From Haemonchus contortus (taxonomy: Eukaryota > Nematoda > Chromadorea > Rhabditida > Trichostrongylidae): DNA of 64,000 nt. Under the pieces are notes generated by a model. It saw only the letters and a list, made by a program, of their open reading frames with translations. It did not search any database and had not been told where the DNA came from. Below, piece after piece: positions 57,042-64,000 of the stretch. Each line of letters starts with the position of its first letter. Within the stretch, counting starts at the first letter, position 1. Position numbers and translations under genes: made by a program. The DNA is taken from the NCBI GenBank assembly GCA_000469685.2, contig LS997562.1, forward strand, positions 12,183,514 to 12,247,513, given 5' to 3'.

Positions 57042-57563
57042 CGGGGGTGGGGCAAATGGCGGACCGCCCGCCGCCGCAGCACGCCCCGCGTAGCCACGCC
57101 CCCAATCAAACGCCCTCACCGGTCCAGTGCTCTCTCTTCACACTTCCGCCGTCTGGTCGATGTCATACGCACTGTCGCTGCGGCTGCACCCTCCTCCCGT
57201 CGCGTATCCCCTCTTGCCTTCCCGTCGTCAAGCTCCCATGCCCTCTCCGTCGGACACGCCCTCACTGCGTCTCTGTGAGTACGCGCTCTCTCGCCGTTGT
57301 CCTCGTCACCTGGTCCTGACCACGATTGTTGCCGTGTCTGCGTCTCTCACTCGCTGGCCGCCACACCTCTTCTACCCCATTCGTCACAGTGTAAATTGCC
57401 GCAAAAGAATCGGAACTTCACTTAGGCTGACGTGATCAAAGAACTATTTGACTACTTTGTGATTAAAAGCAAAACGTTTATCGGAAACAACGCAACAACA
57501 AATAGCTATAACGGATTTTGAACAGCACGAAAGAGATGGCTGGGTCCACACGTCCTGTTGTCG
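57042..57563 (-). promoter_or_regulatory. GC-rich 5' region of the Sp gene with GC boxes and inverted CCAAT
   Basis: 57000-57370 is GC-rich compared with the AT-rich surroundings. In gene orientation there is ATTGG directly followed by GGGCGTGGC (57092-57106 on the + strand as CCACGCCCCCAAT), only about 55 bp upstream of the ATG. A second GGGCGTG-type box lies at about 57252-57261. These are sites of the kind Sp/KLF proteins bind. The ola-1 stop codon is at the right edge, so the region is also the ola-1 3' end. Confidence 0.5.
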
Positions 57564-60500
57564 CTACTTCTTTTTCCCTCCCGTCAGGCCTGCTCCGGCA
57601 TTAAATTTGAAGAGTATGACGTCGCCGTCTTCGACAACATAGGTCTTGCCCTGTTGTCGGTACTTTCCAGCCGCTTTAACCTGAAAATTAACCATTGCTG
57701 AGACCATACAGCCTCTCATGCATAATGAGAGTTGAGAAGCTTGTGCAAATTGAGAAGTCAGGAGGAAACCTTATACGAAGTACATAATGCTATCAATGTA
57801 AGAGAGAGGTTCAGAGAAAAAAAATTATTTTGAGCACTCATTTCAATCAAGGAGGTTAAATGAGCAGCAATCGCGCATGAGAAACAGCTCATATTTAAAA
57901 ACTGAAATGAAATTGGCGAAGGGCGAAAAGGGCAACCGATGAAGGCCTAATTAATGGCCCAGCACCAAAATCGGCGAGAGACCGTGCAAAACGTCTCAGG
58001 GAACCTAGGTAAGGCTTTCCTCAGCAGCAACATTACCCAACTAGCCAGGTTCTCCCTTCCTGAATGACTACATTCGTCCGTGTAGTGCAGTTGACTGCAC
58101 TTGCGTCGAAATCTCAAGCGATTCAAATGTTTCCTCAGAAAAAGTTGAAAATCGCGTCGTATCGCATTCATGAGGCTTGGGGCTGAGCCTCGCACTAATC
58201 AATTTTTCAGCACATCAAGGTCACTAGTTCGATAGCATATTTTTCTTGAAGATACAACACTCTACAGATATCTGATAATCTGATAACTACCCTGTAGACC
58301 AGATACATTCGAATGGCTCAGCAACTGAGGTATAATGAGGGCACGACGTATCACGAGTAGGTCTGCTTTGTTCCTACACCACTGCCCAGTGCGCCTCTTT
58401 CAGTCCTTCAGTCTGTTTGGGAGAATTATGTAGTAAGTAATGGGCATGACAGCTTGGCTGATCTGGACATGCGTAACGTTCTCAAGTCGGCTTATGTACG
58501 CATTTCCGATACACATATAAATGCTGGAGAGGTCGATACGTAACTTTTTATGTTCACGGATCACTACGGTACCGATTGAGGAGGTCGATGGCATAGAATT
58601 ATCAGTTGGGGAACAATGAAATGTGCGCGCGAGAGAGGCGCCTATTACTGCTACTGCAAAACCTCCACCACTTTCATGATAGCAATCTGCAGGATAGCTA
58701 AAGACAATCAGTCAATTTTCGAAGAAGTGAATCGTAGAGACTTCAAAAAGAACTGTCTCTGAAGATGCAGAAGACAATTCTATTTCCCACAATCATCTCG
58801 AAATTATCGAACAAATTAATATTTAAAACGTGGTTATTCAACAGAGTACTTATTGACAACATCCTCATTCACAACGTCAGTGTTCGGGTTACCTATTTGG
58901 TATTCCACAGCGCTTTGAAACAACTATGAACGCAGGTTGCTGTGAATGGAAAAATTCGAATATCTAGAGGAAGGTAACATAATTGGTGCGAACCAATGCC
59001 GTTGCCGTAAGAACTGGGTAAAAATAACATCACCATTTCTTTCCTGTGACTAGATGGGGATGCAAGTATATACACAATCGAATTCCTCTGATAGCTCCAA
59101 CCTCCCCTCCATTTGAGTCTACGTCAAGCTTTAACTCTCTGGTGAGCCTACTCGTACATCCCCACTTCTTTCCTTATGATTGAGACCACTTTTCAAGCAA
59201 TCCCTCAGATGGTACGTTGACGCAGAACTATAAAGACGAAATCATCGATAAAGCAGTCGTTGAACGACATCCGAAAATCGTATGTCTTATGGGATTTCCC
59301 TACAACCGATAGTTAAAGAAGGATATTGAATCCTCAATGTGTCTCCTACAATCAGCGCATAGAGTTCGCAAGATAGTGGCGAAGAATAGGTCAGACTCCT
59401 CGGATGGTATTGGTTTTTACCTGTCCTTATCAACACCTATCATCTTTCTTCAAACCTCATATAACAAACTTCACAAGGTTCGCGATTTATGGACAAAACT
59501 TCTGTCTCGGACGGGACTCGAACCACTAATTGTGCTTTCCAGGCACCGTGCTTTACTCCTTACACTCCAAAGACCCCACTTGCCCTCGCCTACGCACCAA
59601 CATCAAGTTACGAAGAAGAGAAGCTGGAAGCGCTTTTTATGAACCTTCGAAAGTCTTCAGAGAGAACCACACTTTCTTCAAGGTCATCATCGGTGATTTC
59701 AACGCCAAAATTGGTCTCAGAAGAACGGCTGATTAACTACATATCGGGATTCACGAAATACTTCTCCTACCATGTCGACCCACACTATCCATGATATTTC
59801 GCAGTTCCAGAAGCCCCCTCGTTCGCGATGGTTATGGGAGCCACATGGTGGACAGTTCTGTAATGAAATAGATCGCAACTTCCCCAATCGGAAGCCGCAC
59901 CTGACTGACGTCGCAGTTGTTTCCAGTTCTACACGAGATTGGTCTATTGTTTCCTCCGTGCTAGATTCTGTTTATCGGTGGGTGAAGAGAGAGTTTAGGA
60001 AACAAAGCCCCAAGACTTCCATCAACTGGGACCACTTCGCTTCTTTTGCAGCTCTTGAGGAAGTTCCATTGTCGACAACATCTATGAAGATTACAACCAG
60101 ATCTTCGAACATCTTCACGACAGTACTGGAGAAGTAGTGAGCCTACAAGTAGTCAAGGACGGCTCTTTATGAGCGGTAAGTGGCAAGAGCAACAGACAAC
60201 ATTAAAGACGTCCGAACTTGCGTGACTTTGCAGAGAAGTGACAAAGGAAGACCTAAAGGAGAGAAAAGCGGCAGTATCAATGAAGCCGGTGAGGCCGGAA
60301 AGAGTATTCGCAAGGCCCGACGGAGCTTCGCGGTAATGGAAAAGGTCATCTACGACTTCCACTCGGATCTTTTGAGTAGCCACGTCTACCTGCCTACCAA
60401 CCATCTTAGGCAAGACGTATATATCGCTCCTTTAATTCCACCTTCCGAAAGTTGACATGTCATCACGTAAACGAAGAATTGTATGTTTGGCGTTCAGCCC

Positions 60501-63500
60501 TGTAGAACCCAACTATAGCATCCAAAGAGTCTTCCACCAGTCGTCCTCAGAACATTGGCTAGTATTCAGTCGATACCTGTCGGAATGCAAAGTGCTTACG
60601 TCGTGGAAAACTAGCAAGTTAGTGCTGTATAAGAAGGGAGGTCCCGACGAAGTTAGCATGTATCCCTCAATCTACCTGCTGCCTGTAATCTGCAAACTAT
60701 TCACACATGCCACCTTGAACAGGATTGGCAGAATATTAGTTGAACGAGCGTCGTGCGAGCAAGCAAGGTTTCGGATATGATTCAGTACAATCGATCACAT
60801 TCACACTGAAAGTTGAAGTTTCGCGAGAACACCGTTAAGCCTGACGTTCATTGATTTGAAGAAGACTTTAATATAGTAGAGACAGAAGTGGTAATCGAAG
60901 CACTGGGCAAGTAGAGTGTTCTACTCATTGAATGAGGATACTTGACGAGCTCAACGATGACTGTGCGCCTTTTCAAATGGGAAGACTTGGAAGTGAAGGC
61001 CGACGGTAGCTACTCACACCACCCTCCATTTTGTAGACGACATCGTGCTTATGATACCGAACATCGAGAAGGTGGATCGAATGCTGGCCGAATTCGACAG
61101 CGATTGTGGAAAATTTGGCTTGAAATTGAACTAAACGGAATGGCCAGTGTCGAGAAGCGGTTCATGAGAAACGGATATTTAATATTGTATTGGTATTGGT
61201 ATATGACGCTTCCTTCACGCTAAACGGAACGACGACCTTCTCGACACTGGCCATTCCGACTTGACGCACTTCTACGTAAGGAACGCCGTTAGTTACGCAA
61301 AGAAATCGAAGAAAAGGTGTCCGCGTTACTGTGGTTACCGTTGGACCACGGTGGTTACTGATTGGATCTTTCAGTATTTGAACGAACGCCAGAACTGCCG
61401 CTCGCGCGATGGTCAGACTTTTCACTGAGCTTCCGAGCGAGAGGAATGCTATGATTTGTGCCCCTCGAGCGAAGACGATCCGCTGCCCTATTCTGGCTCA
61501 CGACAGGTATGAATGCCTTACTGGCGCCCGCTCGAGGGAATCAACTGGACAACGTGTAATGACGCCTCGCAACTGTCTGTCTGTATGTATGTATGTTGTT
61601 TCTTTGTTTGCCACGAAGTTCGATTATTATTGAAGAAGCACTGCAAGAGTTCGAGTCAAGATTGGGATGGGTTGGGCACAAGCCAAAGTCAACAGAACAA
61701 ATACAAGCAGCTTAGATCCGCTCTCGGTGAGCGGGACACGCACAAGAGTGGGCGGTGCTAAGCCTTTTCAACCCTCCTACTTACTATAAAGCGCTTCGTC
61801 TGTCTGTCTGTCTGTCCGTATGTCTGTCACGAAAATCCTTAGCTCCTTTAGATTTGCCTGGAGAGACCGGTTCAAGCGTGGAACGGGTGGGCCATGTCCC
61901 GAGAAGTATAAAGCACACATCAGCCTGGCGGAGCCCCGCACACAGTGGGTATGGCATGAGCTGTACTGAGAGCCATGATTTCAAATTCAGTCACAAGACG
62001 GCTTCAAAAGTGGGGTTTAAAAGTGGATAGAGATGTGCCTTGTTAAGTTGGATCGAACTGGGGAGGCCCAACCCCGATGGGGGGGGGGGGCGTTCTTCAA
62101 AAATGCAATGCTCTATGAAAACATTTAAAATTTGGTTTGGAGAAAGCCAACAGAGCAGAAAAAAGTTGGTGTGGGAGAAGCATCGTCGAAGGTGTCCCCA
62201 GCATAAACGACGTCAGCGGAGGCCCGCCCACAATGGGCGGAGCGTGCTTTGAAGCTCACATCCCTTCTTACACTTATATACGAAAATTCATAATTCCGTT
62301 TCCATGGATCTGAAGAGTTTAAGTCTGGTAGGAGTACAGGCGGCATGATAGGATCATGGTGGGTGGCAGGACCAGACTCCGCCCACAGGAGGCGGGGTTT
62401 CCTTTCCCCATGGACCTAGAAAGTTCAAACTTGGTAGAGATTTGGCTACATTCACTCTGTTGCCTCTAATTACTCTTTTCCCGCGTTCTGAAGCGCTTTT
62501 GAATAGAGTTATAAATTTCTGATCTTAGCTCCGCCCACCTCAGTGCAAACTCCGCCCATCTCAGAGATATGGCCACATTTTTCCTGTTACCTCAAACCCC
62601 TATTTCCCTGCTTTCTTTAAGGTTTTCAAACAGAATCATAAATGTATCGAAAAAAGTCTTGATTCAAACGCACGCGCAGCCCACCGCGGGCAGAGCTTCA
62701 CCGAACTTATGGATGCCCAAAGGCCTCGCTCACCCCCTTTAGATTTTTCCGACCTGTTAAATATGTATATTATTCCATTCTGAGATCGATATGAAAGGAA
62801 TCACCAGAATAATTCCCGATCATAAGAGGAAAATGAAAGACTGCTGAAATACAGTTGGACAGCATTCGTCTGCGAGATGACGACAGCGGAAGCAACACCG
62901 CTTCCAGCGCTCAAGAGTGTTCAGAAACGTAACACCTCTCATGAACGAGAGGGATTAGTTAACTAATATGACCAAAACAACGTTGATCGCTTACTTTGTT
63001 TTCATCCCCAAGCTCCATAAGATCAGCAACTTTCATAACTTCAGCCATGATGAAACCTTTCTCGAAGTCTGTGTGGATGCGCCCAGCTGCTTTTGGCGCC
63101 AGAGTTCCTTTCTGAAGTAAACAGCAAATGAACACAGAGCAGAACGAAGGAGAGCACTACGATCGAGGAAAAAAATATGGTAAAGGGAAAGTAGGGGCAC
63201 CTGGATAGTCCACGCTTTCACTTCATCCTTTCCAGAAGTAAAGAAATATTCCAACTGTAGAGCTTTATAGCCAATATGAACAATCTGAAAAGCCAAAGCT
63301 TCCAAACAAACAGAACCACAACACCTTCTCTGCTCAGAACAGCAGCAGCAGTAAAGAATTCCATGTTCCAGACTTACTTTATCTAAATTTGAACTTGTTT
63401 GGTTCTCTTTTAGGAATTTTTCACGTTCATCCTCCGGCATATCGAGTAATTTCGATTCAAACGCTCCCGAAAATGGAATTAGTGATGCACCTGGATCATT

Positions 63501-64000
63501 TTTGTCGATCCACTCTTTAATCTTGGGCAGCCACTTGTTCTTCTGGAGAATCGTAAGATTTTGAACTTTTCGCAACGTCAACGCAAGTTCTGTAACAACC
63601 AAATCCTTTATTCGATCATACCTTGCGTATGTAGTCCTTTTCCGAGAGATTGACCAAATAGACGATTGGCTTCGCAGTTAGGAATAAATGTTTGTTCAAG
63701 ACCTTTAAAAATGCATGGAATTGAGAATGACGCATCAAAACTGTATCCAAAACACTACCTCAATCTCTTTCTCATTCCATGTGTCCAGTCGAATCGGCTT
63801 TTTCTCCTCCAAATTTTTCTTCACCCTCAGCAAGGTATCATAGTCCACCTTCAAAAAGATCAGTGTTGCCGATGCCAACAAACGATCTCAACAAGAGGCG
63901 TACCTTCAGAGATTTGTCCCCGGCCCTTGTGACCAACTTCTCAACCTTATCAAGTATTCCAGACAACAGCTGTAAATCTTTGGCAAACAACTCATCGCTG
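57564..64000 (-). CDS. ola-1: Obg-like ATPase OLA1, C-terminal part (5' end beyond the window)
   Basis: Exons in gene order: 64000(partial)-63904, 63848-63759, 63702-63622, 63542-63378, 63284-63201, 63111-62995, 57680-57564. OLA1 is a cytosolic P-loop ATPase of the YchF group that associates with ribosomes and modulates stress and translation. The G1-G3 motifs lie outside. Visible are the coiled-coil insertion ([16 protein letters not shown]), the [10 protein letters not shown] segment after [16 protein letters not shown] (G4 equivalent; YchF uses an N-x-x-E motif), [20 protein letters not shown] (G5), and the TGS domain ([58 protein letters not shown]). The stop follows GGKKK. All visible exons join in phase 0. 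The last intron is 5.3 kb and contains an RTE remnant and GC-box repeats. The Sp gene starts about 520 bp downstream on the same strand. Confidence 0.95.
57681..59339. other. ola-1 last intron, left part
   Basis: No recognisable feature; open frames are short and unsupported. Confidence 0.5.
59340..61565 (+). pseudogene. RTE-type LINE, long but decayed
   Basis: Sense to +, antisense to ola-1, inside its last intron. In order along broken frames: [18 protein letters not shown], then [20 protein letters not shown] (endonuclease), [50 protein letters not shown], the QARF box of [13 protein letters not shown], and near the end [17 protein letters not shown] and [15 protein letters not shown], which correspond to the conserved C-terminal DRDEW...WRPLE tail. 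Many frameshifts, stops and deletions. It ends just before a TGTC/TATG tract at about 61572. Confidence 0.85.
61566..62640. repeat. Compound GC-box repeat elements in the ola-1 intron
   Basis: Two TCTG-type tracts (61573-61600 and 61796-61830, the second preceded by ACTTACTATAAAGCGCTTCG) start + oriented partial copies with GAGCGGGACACG and AGAGTGGGCGGTGC. From about 62210 on, boxes occur in the reverse sense (GGCCCGCCCACAATGGGCGG; TAGCTCCGCCCACC; AACTCCGCCCATC). It is a mosaic of opposed copies of the family at 1752 and 42366. Confidence 0.65.
62079..62090. repeat. Mononucleotide G tract (about 12 G)
   Basis: A run of about twelve G lies inside the GC-box repeat mosaic. Confidence 0.9.

Overview
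This window comes from a nematode nuclear genome, most likely a clade V (strongylid, hookworm-like) parasite. The evidence is small exons with TTTCAG-type acceptors, mostly phase 0 introns, proteins that match Caenorhabditis-type orthologues, and abundant RTE LINE, mariner and piggyBac remains. I rebuilt the genes by hand from splice sites, reading phase and protein-family conservation; no database search was possible.

Layout. 1-10.5 kb is transposon territory: RTE fragments, a fossil piggyBac fragment, a GC-box minisatellite element, an apparently intact piggyBac (5211-7518) abutting a second TTAA-flanked element (7515-8220), and a foldback element. 10.5-22.0 kb (+ strand) is a 16-exon gene for a single-pass leucine-rich-repeat membrane protein; its introns hold two mariner-derived elements. 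From 22.3 kb rightwards, all recognisable host genes are on the - strand. They are a RalBP1-type RhoGAP (rlbp-1, 22.3-27.7 kb, 5' end unresolved), VTA1/LIP5 of the ESCRT pathway (30.4-33.5 kb), golgin-84 (35.1-41.4 kb), an Sp-family zinc-finger transcription factor (46.9-57.0 kb, with a near-intact mariner in intron 2) and the C-terminal two thirds of the Obg-like ATPase OLA1 (57.6-64.0 kb, running off the window, with an RTE LINE in its last intron).

The host genes are housekeeping or trafficking functions (GTPase signalling, multivesicular body sorting, Golgi tethering, transcription, ribosome-associated ATPase) and do not form one pathway. The LRR gene and rlbp-1 converge, with 3' ends about 0.3 kb apart. 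ola-1 and the Sp gene are tandem, separated by about 0.5 kb of GC-rich DNA containing Sp-type sites. From memory, C. elegans cosmid T23G11 carries rlbp-1 and a VTA1 homologue close together, which would agree with local conserved synteny, but this was not checked.

The most interesting non-genic signal is a dispersed ~127-bp tandem repeat. Each unit carries two matches to the Sp1 GC-box consensus, in a window that also encodes an Sp factor with the canonical GC-box-reading finger residues. Other notable items are an intact piggyBac with three near-identical 22-bp subterminal palindromes, a foldback family with conserved tips but unrelated stems, and a possible alternative terminal exon that would make a soluble form of the LRR protein.
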